A stretch of 64,000 nt of DNA from Rhodanobacter sp. A1T4 (GTDB lineage: Bacteria; Pseudomonadota; Gammaproteobacteria; Xanthomonadales; Rhodanobacteraceae): NCBI RefSeq assembly GCF_014207185.1, contig NZ_JACHCP010000008.1, positions 1 to 64,000 on the forward strand, read 5' to 3'. How positions within the stretch are numbered: the stretch's first letter is position 1; every line of letters starts with the position of its first letter. Shown here piece by piece: positions 1-7,605 of the stretch. Under the pieces are notes generated by a model. It worked only from the letters and a program-made list of their open reading frames with translations, was not told the origin of the DNA and did not search any database. The position numbers and the translations under genes are program-made.

Positions 1-212
1 AGCCCCATCTGCTCCGCCAGCAATTCCAGGCAGATCGCCACTTCGCCCACGCGAATCTCGGGGATCCATTCCTGCGCCACGTCCGCCGTGCGCGGCTGCG
101 CTATATGCGAAAGGAACTCGGCGTACTCGCGCAGTTTCTGCAGCCGGAGCTGGCTGTCCTCCGGCAGAAAATAACCCATCGTGTCCCGATCATCCGCATC
201 GAACGTCGACAT
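1..212 (-). CDS. Small acidic hypothetical protein (XAC0095-like), partial
   Basis: The reading frame starts at ATG 212 on the minus strand and runs off the left edge after 70 codons. A strong AGGAGG ribosome site lies five bases before the ATG, which fixes the start. The visible protein begins MSTFDADDRDTMGYFLPED and continues with a QLRLQKLREYAEFLSHIAQPR segment and an amphipathic EICLELLAEQ-type helix. From memory this resembles the short XAC0095-family proteins of Xanthomonadales, whose function is unknown. No signal peptide or membrane segment is visible. A strongly folded element lies 60 bases upstream and could sit in its 5' leader. The family assignment is tentative; that it is a real gene is more secure. 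Confidence 0.6.
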   Translation of the reverse strand, partial: MSTFDADDRDTMGYFLPEDSQLRLQKLREYAEFLSHIAQPRTADVAQEWIPEIRVGEVAICLELLAEQMG

Positions 213-271
213 GGCCGCCTCCTGATTCCATCGCAGTGTCCGTCCACGGCATGACGCCGGACGGGAAGTCG

Positions 272-437
272 GGAGGTTCGAAACCGCTAACAGACGGCGG
301 GCTTATTTCCCTTGCGGGTGTTGTATTAGCCGCCCTCCCGACGCAGGAATTACGTCGGCTTGCACCTGCAAACAGGTACAAAAAACCCACCAGTTTGTCG
401 GAGGTGGGTACCGCTGTTAGGGGAGTTTCGACGCTCC
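272..437 (-). other. Structured element with closing inverted repeat and inner hairpins
   Basis: A 166-base block is bounded by complementary ends: GGAG..TCGAAAC (272-284) with GTTTCGA..CTCC (425-437), and CTAACAG (287-293) with CTGTTAG (414-420). Inside are four local hairpins: GGCGGGCT with AGCCGCC (296-334), CCGACG with CGTCGG (338-358), ACCTG with CAGGT (364-377) and CCCACC with GGTGGG (386-408). On the minus strand the last hairpin is followed by six Ts. The block lies just upstream of the minus-strand gene starting at 212, so it may be a cis-acting leader RNA, a free small RNA, or a dispersed Xanthomonadales repeat. Short frames on both strands inside it look like by-products of the structure, not genes. 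Confidence 0.6.
380..408 (-). terminator. Rho-independent terminator hairpin (minus strand)
   Basis: Stem CCCACC (386-391) with GGTGGG (403-408) and an 11-base loop. Read on the minus strand it is followed at once by six Ts (385-380). It lies inside the structured element upstream of the gene at 1-212, so it could end a small RNA or act as an attenuator. Confidence 0.6.
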
Positions 438-617
438 TTGAAATCGAGTCTGCTATCGCAGGTCGGTGGTGTCAACCGCCGCGCGCGATCGACGCAACGG
501 GTACTGACCTACTTACTGCTTACAACACCGACGGTACGGTGTCGCAAGTGGCTAGCTATGGACGTCCATCCACCGACTGGCAGCGCGCCGCCATCATGAC
601 GGTCAACTATCAGGACT

Positions 618-662
618 GACCTTATCCCCGTATTTGTAGTGGCCTAAGTTACAGATAAGGTC
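618..662. repeat. 9-bp inverted repeat GACCTTATC / GATAAGGTC
   Basis: GACCTTATC (618-626) is perfectly complementary to GATAAGGTC (654-662) with a 27-base loop, followed by an A5 then T4 run. It lies in the gene-poor stretch 438-784. It may be a weak terminator or a border of the neighbouring element. Nothing else recognisable is in that stretch. Confidence 0.35.
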
Positions 663-784
663 AAAAAGTTTTCTGTCTTGACAGTGTGAAATTAATGGGA
701 TCAGCATTAGGCGCTCCAAGTCGACTGCCTTTGCGGCTCAGATGAGAGATCACCGTTTAGCCCGAGCAATCTGAGGAACGGACC

Positions 785-991
785 GTGCGCCCAAGTAATG
801 ATCGCGATTCTCGATTTCGCACTCTGTCGAAGATCGGCCTGCTTTGCATGGCCCTTGCTCTAGGATGCTGGAGTATGGATATCGACTTTGGGCTCAAGCC
901 CGTACCACTCCACTTTTTGCGCGGCGCACTTCTCGGCTTCGGCTTTGCCGCTCAAATGCCCGTCTTGTGGCGGCTTCGTCAGCGATCGTAA
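785..991 (+). CDS. Small two-helix membrane protein, unknown
   Basis: A 68-residue frame starts with GTG at 785, preceded by GAGGAA at a good distance (about eight bases). The protein has a basic N-terminus (RPSNDRDSRFR), a hydrophobic segment at about residues 15-31 (IGLLCMALALGCW), a short polar stretch, a second apolar segment at about 43-62 (LHFLRGALLGFGFAAQMPVLW) and a basic tail. This is the layout of a small inner-membrane protein with both ends in the cytoplasm. No family is recognised. Its isolation between a structured element and a tRNA gene leaves function open, and expression is not assured. Confidence 0.45.
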   Translation: MRPSNDRDSRFRTLSKIGLLCMALALGCWSMDIDFGLKPVPLHFLRGALLGFGFAAQMPVLWRLRQRS

Positions 992-1302
992 TGCCCATGG
1001 GGGATGGTGTTGTAGGAAAAGTGCTACGGCTCAGAGTCAGCGGAAAACGGGACGGGGTAGTTAAGTTCGGAAAAGGGGAAGGAGATAGTTAATTAGTGGC
1101 GCAGACCGCAACCTCTCAGGTCGCCATCGCCACCGCCCCCAACATTCAGAGCTGCAGGTTCACTTAACGTCCTCCCGCTTTGAGTAGCAGTCTGCTTTAG
1201 AATCCGGCTGTTACTGCCACAAGGTGAATTACGGCCCGTTTCTATAATTGAATTGCGGACCAGTGTTCATGGTGAGAAATACTTGAAAAGCGTGGGTGTT
1301 CA
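992..1302. other. Gene-poor stretch downstream of tRNA-Leu
   Basis: No convincing gene or RNA is seen here. The stretch contains purine-rich patches near 1010-1095 and an AT-rich TTCTATAATTG patch near 1240. The last 40 bases hold the direct repeat listed separately, which overlaps the tRNA 3' end. Confidence 0.4.
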
Positions 1303-1307
1303 TGGTG
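1263..1307. repeat. 12-bp direct repeat overlapping the tRNA-Leu 3' end
   Basis: GTGTTCATGGTG occurs at 1263-1274 and again at 1296-1307, 33 bases apart. The second copy includes the encoded CCA end of the tRNA. It may be the trace of a tRNA-targeted insertion and excision, or of a lost tandem tRNA copy. Confidence 0.5.
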
Positions 1308-1389
1308 CCCAGAGCGGGGATCGAACCCGCAAGACCGTGAGGTCGAGGGATTTTAAGTCCCTTGCGTCTACCAGTTTCGCCATCTGGGC
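1303..1389 (-). tRNA. tRNA-Leu (anticodon UAA)
   Basis: On the minus strand the sequence folds into a complete tRNA: acceptor GCCCAGA (1389-1383) pairs with TCTGGGC near the 3' end, the discriminator is A and the CCA is encoded (1305-1303). The anticodon loop reads CTTAAAA with anticodon TAA, flanked by GGGA/TCCC. A long variable arm (CTCGACCTCACGGTCTTG region) marks it as a class II leucine tRNA, and the T-loop has GGTTCGATCC. It is 87 nt long, as expected. It decodes UUA and UUG. It lies downstream of the TraB-family gene but is probably a separate transcription unit. Confidence 0.97.
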
Positions 1390-1485
1390 GGATGTGTGCG
1401 AGGCGCTGCGCCGGAGGCCGCAGGCGGTGCGAATCGTAACACGCGTGAAGCGATTAGCCGCGCGTTACTCGATCAATACAAACCC

Positions 1486-2733
1486 TCAGAGCAGGCTTTT
1501 GAAGATATGGATGCCGGCGGTGTATTCGCCGATGATGGTGCCGAGGCTGACCAGAAAGAAATTCAGCAGGGTGCGGGCTACACGGTTTTTCCACCAGCCG
1601 CTCCAGTGGCCGATATCGTCGCGCAAGGTGTCGAAGTCGATCACGCGCGGGCGGCGTACCCAGGCCTCGGCCATGGCGCTGATACCGCCGGAAGGGATGC
1701 CGGGCCGAAACGGTTTGATCGGCCCGGCGATGAACGCGGCGAGGATGCTCAGCGGGTGACCACCGGCGATCAAGGCACCGAGCGCGGAGAAACCTGCGGT
1801 GTAGAGCACCCAGTCACGCAGTGCCTGCGCGCCCAGAGCGGTGTTGCGATGGAACGCATAGCCAATCGCGGCGAACACGGCCAACACCAGAATCAAGGCC
1901 ACCCATTTCGGCCAGCGTGCCTTCGGTGGCGTGCTGGCGAGATTGGCGACGATGGTCGCGGGGTCGTCCTGCTGCTCGCGTAGCAATCCGGTCAAACCTT
2001 TGAGATGGCCTGCGCCGATGACGACCAGTACGCGACGTGGTTCTGCGGTGGCCGTGCGCGCAGCTTCTTCGCGCAGTCGTGCAGCCATGAAGGCATCGCG
2101 TTCGCCGATCAGGCTTTGATAAAGCGGCTTGGATTCGCTGGCGAATTCACTGAAGGCACTTTCCAGCAGGTCGCCCTGTTTCAGCTTTTCGATTTCTTCC
2201 TGCTCGATCGCCTCGCGCTCGAACACGCTGGCGAGCAGGCCGCCGAGCAAGCCGAAGCGTTGCCAGAAACCAACGCTGTGCCACGCGCGTTTCAGCGTGG
2301 TGCCGACTTCGCGATCGACCAGCCACAGCGGCAGTGCACGTTTATCGGCGCCGTCCATCGCGGCCTTCATTTCGGCGCCTGGCTGGATGCCGGACTGGTC
2401 GGCCAGACGCTTCTGGAAGGTGGACAGCACCAGGCTGGCGGCGACCATGCCGGCCTTGCCCTGGCGGATCACCTTGAACAGGTCCATCTGCTTGAACGCT
2501 TCCGGATCGCGCATGCTTTGCGCGCGGCTGTCGCATAGTTCGATGGCGACGGCGTCGAAGTGCTCGTTTGCCAGCAGCGCATCGACGGCGTCCACACTGA
2601 CTTTTGATACGTGCGCGGTGCCCAGCACCACGTATTCCACACCGTCGCGCTGCACGCGTTCGATCGGCTGGCCTTGCAGCGCTGGCAATAGAGCGCTGCC
2701 GGTTTCGGGAGAGCTGGTTTCGGGAAAACTCAT
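1486..2733 (-). CDS. TraB/PrgY-family membrane protein
   Basis: The 415-residue protein has the TraB-domain signature GTAHVS at about residues 37-42, an acidic AIELCDSR strand-loop after it, and a second conserved VVIGAGHLKG motif near 238-247. The C-terminal third carries hydrophobic segments (about 273-292, 306-330 and 391-413) that would anchor it in the inner membrane. TraB/PrgY proteins are linked in enterococci to reducing pheromone activity and are thought to be metalloprotease-like, but the role in proteobacteria is not established. ATG at 2733 lacks a clear ribosome site. It is read in the same direction as aguA and aguB, 80 bases after aguB, so it may be co-transcribed. Confidence 0.85.
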   Translation of the reverse strand: MSFPETSSPETGSALLPALQGQPIERVQRDGVEYVVLGTAHVSKVSVDAVDALLANEHFDAVAIELCDSRAQSMRDPEAFKQMDLFKVIRQGKAGMVAASLVLSTFQKRLADQSGIQPGAEMKAAMDGADKRALPLWLVDREVGTTLKRAWHSVGFWQRFGLLGGLLASVFEREAIEQEEIEKLKQGDLLESAFSEFASESKPLYQSLIGERDAFMAARLREEAARTATAEPRRVLVVIGAGHLKGLTGLLREQQDDPATIVANLASTPPKARWPKWVALILVLAVFAAIGYAFHRNTALGAQALRDWVLYTAGFSALGALIAGGHPLSILAAFIAGPIKPFRPGIPSGGISAMAEAWVRRPRVIDFDTLRDDIGHWSGWWKNRVARTLLNFFLVSLGTIIGEYTAGIHIFKSLL

Positions 2734-2813
2734 GCGATCAGCGTGCCAGTCGTGGGATTAGGGCAGTCATGGGGATGACGGCGGCAGGGAACAAGCGACG
2801 CTGGTGCGTCGCT

Positions 2814-3704
2814 TCAGTCACGGAAGCGCTTGAGCAGATCGTCATACGCATCGATACGGCGGTCGCGCAGGAACGGCCAGATGCGCCGCACGTGCTCGCT
2901 GCGGGCCAGGTCGATATCGGCGATCAGCAGCACGCGACCTTCGGTTTCGGCCTGTGCCAGGAACTCGCCCTGCGGGCCGGCGACAAAGCTGCTGCCCCAG
3001 AAGGTGATGCCGGCACCCACGCCCGAGGGGTCGGATTCGTGGCCGGTGCGATTGCACGCCAGCAGCGGCAGGCCATTGGCAACGGCGTGACCACGCTGCA
3101 CGGTGATCCACGCGTCGCGCTGGCGATCCTTTTCGGCTTGGTCATCGTTGGGATCCCAGCCTATTGCCGTGGGATACAGCAGCAGGTCCGCACCGGCCAG
3201 CGCCATCAGGCGCGCGGCTTCGGGATACCACTGATCCCAGCACACCAGCACACCGAGCCGACCGACCGAGGTATTGATCGGCTCGAAGCCGAGATCGCCG
3301 GGCGTGAAATAGAATTTTTCGTAGAAGGCCGGATCGTCCGGAATATGCATCTTGCGGTACTTGCCTGCGATCGCCGCCGAGCGATCGAACACCACGGCCG
3401 TGTTGTGATACAGGCCGGTGGCGCGTCTCTCGAACAGCGAAGCTACGATCACCAGCTTCAGTTCCGCCGCCAGCTGACCGATCCGCTCGGTGCCGGGGCC
3501 GGGAATGCTCTCCGCCTGGTCGAATTCCTCCACCGATTCGCGCTGGCAGAAATACGGCCCGTTGTGCAGCTCCTGCAGCAACACCAGTTCGACGCCTACT
3601 GTCGCCGCCTCGCGCAGACCTGCTTCGATCGCATCGAGATTCGCATCGCGGCTGCCGCGATGGGTTTCCTGCAGCAGGGCGACCTTCAGGGTCTTGCGGG
3701 TCAT
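2814..3704 (-). CDS. aguB: N-carbamoylputrescine amidase
   Basis: A 296-residue nitrilase-superfamily enzyme that hydrolyses N-carbamoylputrescine to putrescine, CO2 and ammonia, the last step of the agmatine route. The Glu-Lys-Cys triad is visible: Glu in LVLLQELHNGPYF (about residue 42), Lys in GKYRKMHIPDD (about 114) and Cys in GVLVCWDQWYPEAARL (about 152). ATG 3704 is chosen because the protein then begins MTRKTLKVALLQE at the first beta-strand of the fold; a frame-open extension upstream adds 27 unlikely residues. Full length for the family. It lies 120 bases downstream of agmatine deiminase on the same strand, which fits the two-step pathway. Confidence 0.95.
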   Translation of the reverse strand: MTRKTLKVALLQETHRGSRDANLDAIEAGLREAATVGVELVLLQELHNGPYFCQRESVEEFDQAESIPGPGTERIGQLAAELKLVIVASLFERRATGLYHNTAVVFDRSAAIAGKYRKMHIPDDPAFYEKFYFTPGDLGFEPINTSVGRLGVLVCWDQWYPEAARLMALAGADLLLYPTAIGWDPNDDQAEKDRQRDAWITVQRGHAVANGLPLLACNRTGHESDPSGVGAGITFWGSSFVAGPQGEFLAQAETEGRVLLIADIDLARSEHVRRIWPFLRDRRIDAYDDLLKRFRD

Positions 3705-3776
3705 GGGCTCAATCCTCGGGCTACAGCTTTTTGAGTGGCTAGCCGTCAAGTTTAGCCGATGCGGAAAATCCCAGGA

Positions 3777-3821
3777 CCTGTTCACATTCTGCCTGCGGAC
3801 TACGTGGAGAGCGTGAACAGG
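3777..3821. repeat. Inverted repeat CCTGTTCAC / GTGAACAGG between aguA and aguB
   Basis: CCTGTTCAC (3777-3785) and GTGAACAGG (3813-3821) are exact complements separated by 27 bases and lie just after the aguA stop. They could form an intercistronic stem-loop or serve as paired protein-binding half-sites. There is no T-run, so it is not a typical terminator. Confidence 0.5.
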
Positions 3822-3824
3822 CTC

Positions 3825-4859
3825 TCAGGCCAAGCCGGAAGGCAACTGCATGGTGATGCAGTGCAGGCTGCCGTTCTGCCAGATCAGCGGGCGGCAGGGC
3901 ACCTGCACGATCTCGCGACCGGGATGGGCTGAGCCGACGATGCGGGCGGCTTCATCATCGGCCGGATCGCCGTAGGCCGGTACCAGCACGGCACCGTTGA
4001 CGATCAGGTAGTTGGCGTACGAGGCAGCGAGCCGGCGGCCTTCATCAAGAATCGGTTGCGCCCACGGCAGCGGATAGAGCTGATACGGACGACCATCGCT
4101 GGTGCGCAAGGCGGCCAGTTCGTCGGCCATGCGTTGAAGTTCGTCGTGATGAGGATCGCTGGCATCGTTGCAGGCCTGGAACACGATGCGCGCGCCTGGC
4201 GCGAAGCGGGCCAAGGTGTCGATGTGCGCGTCGGTGTCATCGCCTTCGAGGTAGCCGTAATCTAGCCATAGCACGCGCTCGGCGTGCAGGCCGTCGCTCA
4301 ATATCGCGCTCATTTCCTCGCGCGACTGCTCGGGGTGGCGCTGCACCAGGCAGCGCCAGGTAGTGAGCACGGTACCTTCGCCATCGCTCTCGATCGCACC
4401 GCCTTCCAGCGCCCAGTCGATACGTCGATGCGTTGCTTTGCCAAACACGCCGGCCTCGACCAGCCCGGCGACGAGGGCGTCGTCCTGCGTCGAACTGAAC
4501 TTGCCACCCCAGCCGGTAAAGCGGAAATCGGTGAGCTGATAGCTGTCGTCGCACGCACTCAGGGTGATCGGGCCGGAATCACGCAGCCAGGTGTCGTCGT
4601 AAGGCAGTTCGACAAAGCGCACAGGCTTCAGGTCAACGCCATGCTCGCGCAGCAGTGTTTCGACATGCGCGTGCAGGTCCGCATCGGGCACCACGATGAT
4701 CAGCGGCTGGAAGCGGGTGACGGCTGCCGCCAGCGCGGTATAGGTCGTTTCAACGCTGTCCAGGCGTTCGGCCCAATCAGTGCCAGCGTGTGGCCAGGCG
4801 ATCAGCACCGCGGACTGCGGCTCCCATTCCGCCGGCAGGCGCAAGGTGTGGTCGGTCAT
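3825..4859 (-). CDS. aguA: Agmatine deiminase
   Basis: A 344-residue guanidine-group hydrolase converting agmatine to N-carbamoylputrescine and ammonia. Typical landmarks are MPAEW-like start (RLPAEWEPQSAVLIAWPH), DDTWLRDSGPI at about 95-105, the substrate-binding LEGGAIESDGEG at about 155-166, a DAHIDTLARF histidine motif and the catalytic Cys near the C-terminus in NGSLHCITMQLP. ATG 4859 is preferred because the protein starts just before the conserved N-terminal motif; upstream in-frame residues look like leader DNA. Together with aguB it gives an agmatine to putrescine route for polyamine synthesis. Length matches the family. Confidence 0.95.
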   Translation of the reverse strand: MTDHTLRLPAEWEPQSAVLIAWPHAGTDWAERLDSVETTYTALAAAVTRFQPLIIVVPDADLHAHVETLLREHGVDLKPVRFVELPYDDTWLRDSGPITLSACDDSYQLTDFRFTGWGGKFSSTQDDALVAGLVEAGVFGKATHRRIDWALEGGAIESDGEGTVLTTWRCLVQRHPEQSREEMSAILSDGLHAERVLWLDYGYLEGDDTDAHIDTLARFAPGARIVFQACNDASDPHHDELQRMADELAALRTSDGRPYQLYPLPWAQPILDEGRRLAASYANYLIVNGAVLVPAYGDPADDEAARIVGSAHPGREIVQVPCRPLIWQNGSLHCITMQLPSGLA

Positions 4860-4990
4860 GCGAAGAGTTCTCAAGCGTAGATGGAGAGCAATAGCTTTCC
4901 ATTGTACGACGGGGGTTTTACAGCCACATACATACGCGGCCTGTGTCGCCACAGGCCGCGTTCCTGGAGGGCCCAATCAATTGACGCTGT

Positions 4991-5359
4991 TCAGTTGACG
5001 GCAGCGGGGTTGGTGTTATTGCCCGCCGGCGTGTTCAGCACCGAGTGGATGACGTGGCTGCGCTCGAAATACACGATGAAGTTGGCGTAGTCCCAACGGT
5101 TGATCACCGGATGCTTGCTGCTATCACCGCCGCGTGGCGACAGCTTGCTCTGCGGCGCGCCGTAGGCCTTTTCAACCTGCGCCATGCTCATGCCGCGGCT
5201 AGGCAGGTTCATGCCGTTTTCCTGCTGCACGCGATGCACCAGCAGGTTGTCGCCGTGCGTCTGCGTCTGTGGAGCAGCGCTGACACCTGACGAGGCAGCG
5301 AAACTGCCGATAGCTGCCAGCACGACGATGACCGGCAAACGGCGGATGAACTTGACCAT
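4991..5359 (-). CDS. Secreted small hypothetical protein
   Basis: A 122-residue protein starting at ATG 5359, behind a strong AGGGGGAG ribosome site. Residues 1-28 form a Sec signal peptide (basic VKFIRR, hydrophobic LPVIVVLAAIGSF, cleavage probably after VSA-A). The mature part contains MSMAQVEKAYGAP, a pattern seen in small BamE/SmpA-like periplasmic domains, then RWDYANFIVYFERSHVIHSVL. From memory, similar short periplasmic proteins are common in Xanthomonadales. Function is unknown. It is probably monocistronic; no terminator is obvious at its end. Confidence 0.7.
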   Translation of the reverse strand: MVKFIRRLPVIVVLAAIGSFAASSGVSAAPQTQTHGDNLLVHRVQQENGMNLPSRGMSMAQVEKAYGAPQSKLSPRGGDSSKHPVINRWDYANFIVYFERSHVIHSVLNTPAGNNTNPAAVN

Positions 5360-5676
5360 GGCTCCCCCTATCCCTAACTAAGGCTGTGTACGCACAAGAT
5401 TTTATGCACGCAAGACTCTATGAAACCAAGACTCTATGAAACATGTTGTAGCAAAACCCGTGATGCCGCGCTACATAGTGGCGAGCACAGTATCGACGAC
5501 GCCACTTGTGGCAAACATATTTGTAAGTTACGCCATGTCGATGTGGTGCGATTGCGACCGGATCGGCATTCCCTCTCACCTCGGCGCAGCACTCCGATTG
5601 GGCGAGAATACCTTGATCCCCGCTATCATGGGCGGCTGCGGGTCACAGCCTGCCCGATTCGGACACCAGCGACACC
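5360..5676. other. Divergent intergenic region with a 16-bp tandem repeat
   Basis: This 317-base gap separates the secreted protein (minus) from the ABC-F gene (plus) and must hold both promoters. It contains an exact tandem repeat of CAAGACTCTATGAAAC (5411-5426 and 5427-5442). The segment just before the ABC-F gene has TTGATC and TATCAT hexamers near 5613-5630, but their spacing is poor, so no promoter is assigned. Confidence 0.5.
5411..5442. repeat. Exact 16-bp tandem repeat
   Basis: Two adjacent copies of CAAGACTCTATGAAAC. The unit is not a multiple of three and lies outside any gene. It may be a replication-slippage product or a pair of protein-binding sites. Confidence 0.7.
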
Positions 5677-7596
5677 ATGATTGCTTTTCGACACTTTGCC
5701 TTGCGCCGCGGCAGCCGTTTGCTGCTTTCCGATATCGATCTGGTGATCCAGACCGGCTGGCGCCTGGGCGTGATCGGCCGCAATGGCTGCGGCAAATCCA
5801 GCCTGTTCGCGGCTTTGCAGGGCAAGCTGGACGGCGATGCCGGCCAGTTGGATATCCCGGCCAAGCTGCGGCTGGCCTCGGTGGCGCAGGAAACCCCGGC
5901 GCTGCCCGACGCCGCCATCGACTATGTATTGGGCGGCGATGAAGAGCTTGCTGCCGTGCTGCAGGAAGAGAGTGACGCCGCCGAAAGCGGCGATACCGAG
6001 GCGATGGCGCGTGCGCATCAGCGTATCGAGGAACTGCATGGTTATGACGGCCGCGCTCGTGCCGGCAAGCTGTTGCACGGCCTGGGCTTTCCGCCGGAAA
6101 CCCATGAGCGCGCGGTGCAGGAGTTCTCGGGTGGCTGGCGCGTGCGGCTCAATCTGGCGCGGGCACTGATGGCGCCGTCGGAGCTGCTGCTGCTCGACGA
6201 GCCCACCAACCATCTCGATCTGGATGCAGTGCTGTGGCTGGAGGAGTGGCTGCGCCGCTATCAGGGTACCTTGCTGATCATTTCGCACGATCGTGAATTT
6301 CTCGATGGCGTGATTACCCACACCATGCATCTGCATGACGGTAAGGCAAAGATGTACACCGGCAACTACAGCGCCTTCGAGCGTCTGCGTGCCGAGCAGT
6401 TGCGCCAGCAGCAGATCACCCACGAGCGCGAGCAGGCCGAGCGCGCGCACCTGCAATCCTTTGTCGATCGCTTCAAGGCCAAGGCCAGCAAGGCCAAGCA
6501 GGCGCAGTCGCGCATGAAACGGTTGGAGAAACTGGCGGGTACCGAGGCAGTACGTGCGGATCGCTCTTTCCATTTTCAGTTCGCCAAACCGGATCGTTTG
6601 CCGGACTCGATGCTGCAACTTGAAGAGATCGTCACCGGTTATGCCGACGAGAAGGGCGGCCCGGACAACATCATCCTGGACAACGTGCGCTTTAGCCTGG
6701 AAGCGGGTGACCGCATCGGTCTGCTCGGTCCGAACGGTGCGGGTAAATCGACCCTGGTGAAGACGTTGGTCGGCGAACTCGATCCGTTCAGCGGCGAGCG
6801 TAAGGCGCACAAGGACCTGAAGATCGGCTACTTCGCCCAGCACACCGTCGAGAGCCTGCGCGAAGGCGCCAGTCCGCTGGAACATCTGATGGACAAGGCG
6901 CCGGGCGTGGCGACCCAGGTGATGCGCGATTTCCTCGGCACCTGGAATTTTGCGGGTGATCGCGCGTTCGAGTCGGTGGACGGTTTCTCCGGTGGCGAGC
7001 GTGCGCGTTTAGCGCTCGCCCTGATCGCGTGGGACAAGCCCAATCTGCTGCTGCTCGACGAACCGACCAACCATCTCGATCTGGACATGCGCGAGGCACT
7101 GGCCGACGCGTTGTCCGACTTCGACGGCGCGCTGGTGCTGGTGTCGCACGATCGCCATTTGCTTGGTCTGGTCTGTGACAGCTTCTGGCGCGTAGCTGAC
7201 GGTGTGGTGGAAGGCTTCGACGGCGACCTGGACGATTATGCGAAGTGGCTGCGCTCGCGCGGCTCAGCCAATAAGAAGGCGGCCAAGGCTGGCGCGGCAG
7301 CCAAGCCGGAAGCGCCGGTGATCAAGATCGAATCGTCGGAAGAGCGTAAGCGCAATCATGCGGCTCAGCGTGAGAACGAAAAAGTTTCGCGGCAGCGTGT
7401 GAAAAAGATCGAATCGCGCACCGCCTCTATCGACGCTGAACTGGCAACGCTGGAAACGACGTTGGCCGATCCGGCCACGTATAACGGCCCGACCGGCGAA
7501 ATGATGCGTCTGGGCCAGCGACAGACCGAATTGCGCAAGGAAAAGGAAGCGCTGGAAACCGAGTGGCTGGAAATCCACGAGCAGTTGGAAGCTTAA
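5677..7596 (+). CDS. yheS: ABC-F ribosome-associated ATPase, YheS type
   Basis: A 639-residue soluble protein with two ABC ATPase domains and no membrane segments. Domain 1 has Walker A GRNGCGKSS (about 35-43), signature FSGGWR (about 149) and Walker B LLLLDEPTNHLDLD. Domain 2 has Walker A GPNGAGKST (about 353), signature FSGGERAR and a second LLLLDEPTNHLDLD. The linker (about 240-290, rich in Lys, Ala and Gln) and a charged coiled C-terminal tail (about 560-639) match E. coli YheS in length and order. ABC-F proteins act on the ribosome during translation. The stop is nine bases from the next start, so it is probably in one operon with rpfE and recJ. Confidence 0.93.
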   Translation: MIAFRHFALRRGSRLLLSDIDLVIQTGWRLGVIGRNGCGKSSLFAALQGKLDGDAGQLDIPAKLRLASVAQETPALPDAAIDYVLGGDEELAAVLQEESDAAESGDTEAMARAHQRIEELHGYDGRARAGKLLHGLGFPPETHERAVQEFSGGWRVRLNLARALMAPSELLLLDEPTNHLDLDAVLWLEEWLRRYQGTLLIISHDREFLDGVITHTMHLHDGKAKMYTGNYSAFERLRAEQLRQQQITHEREQAERAHLQSFVDRFKAKASKAKQAQSRMKRLEKLAGTEAVRADRSFHFQFAKPDRLPDSMLQLEEIVTGYADEKGGPDNIILDNVRFSLEAGDRIGLLGPNGAGKSTLVKTLVGELDPFSGERKAHKDLKIGYFAQHTVESLREGASPLEHLMDKAPGVATQVMRDFLGTWNFAGDRAFESVDGFSGGERARLALALIAWDKPNLLLLDEPTNHLDLDMREALADALSDFDGALVLVSHDRHLLGLVCDSFWRVADGVVEGFDGDLDDYAKWLRSRGSANKKAAKAGAAAKPEAPVIKIESSEERKRNHAAQRENEKVSRQRVKKIESRTASIDAELATLETTLADPATYNGPTGEMMRLGQRQTELRKEKEALETEWLEIHEQLEA

Positions 7597-7605
7597 GGTG
7601 CGGGC

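Noticed and set aside
272-437. Retron or integron attC assignment of the structured element
   Set aside because: No reverse transcriptase or integrase gene is present in the window and the R-box sequences match attC only partly; kept as an open structural finding.
236-619. Frames of 127 and 79 codons over the structured element, and one of 66 codons on the other strand
   Set aside because: They overlap on both strands, cross the inverted repeats and hairpins, and have no ribosome sites; the folded DNA explains the open frames better than proteins do.
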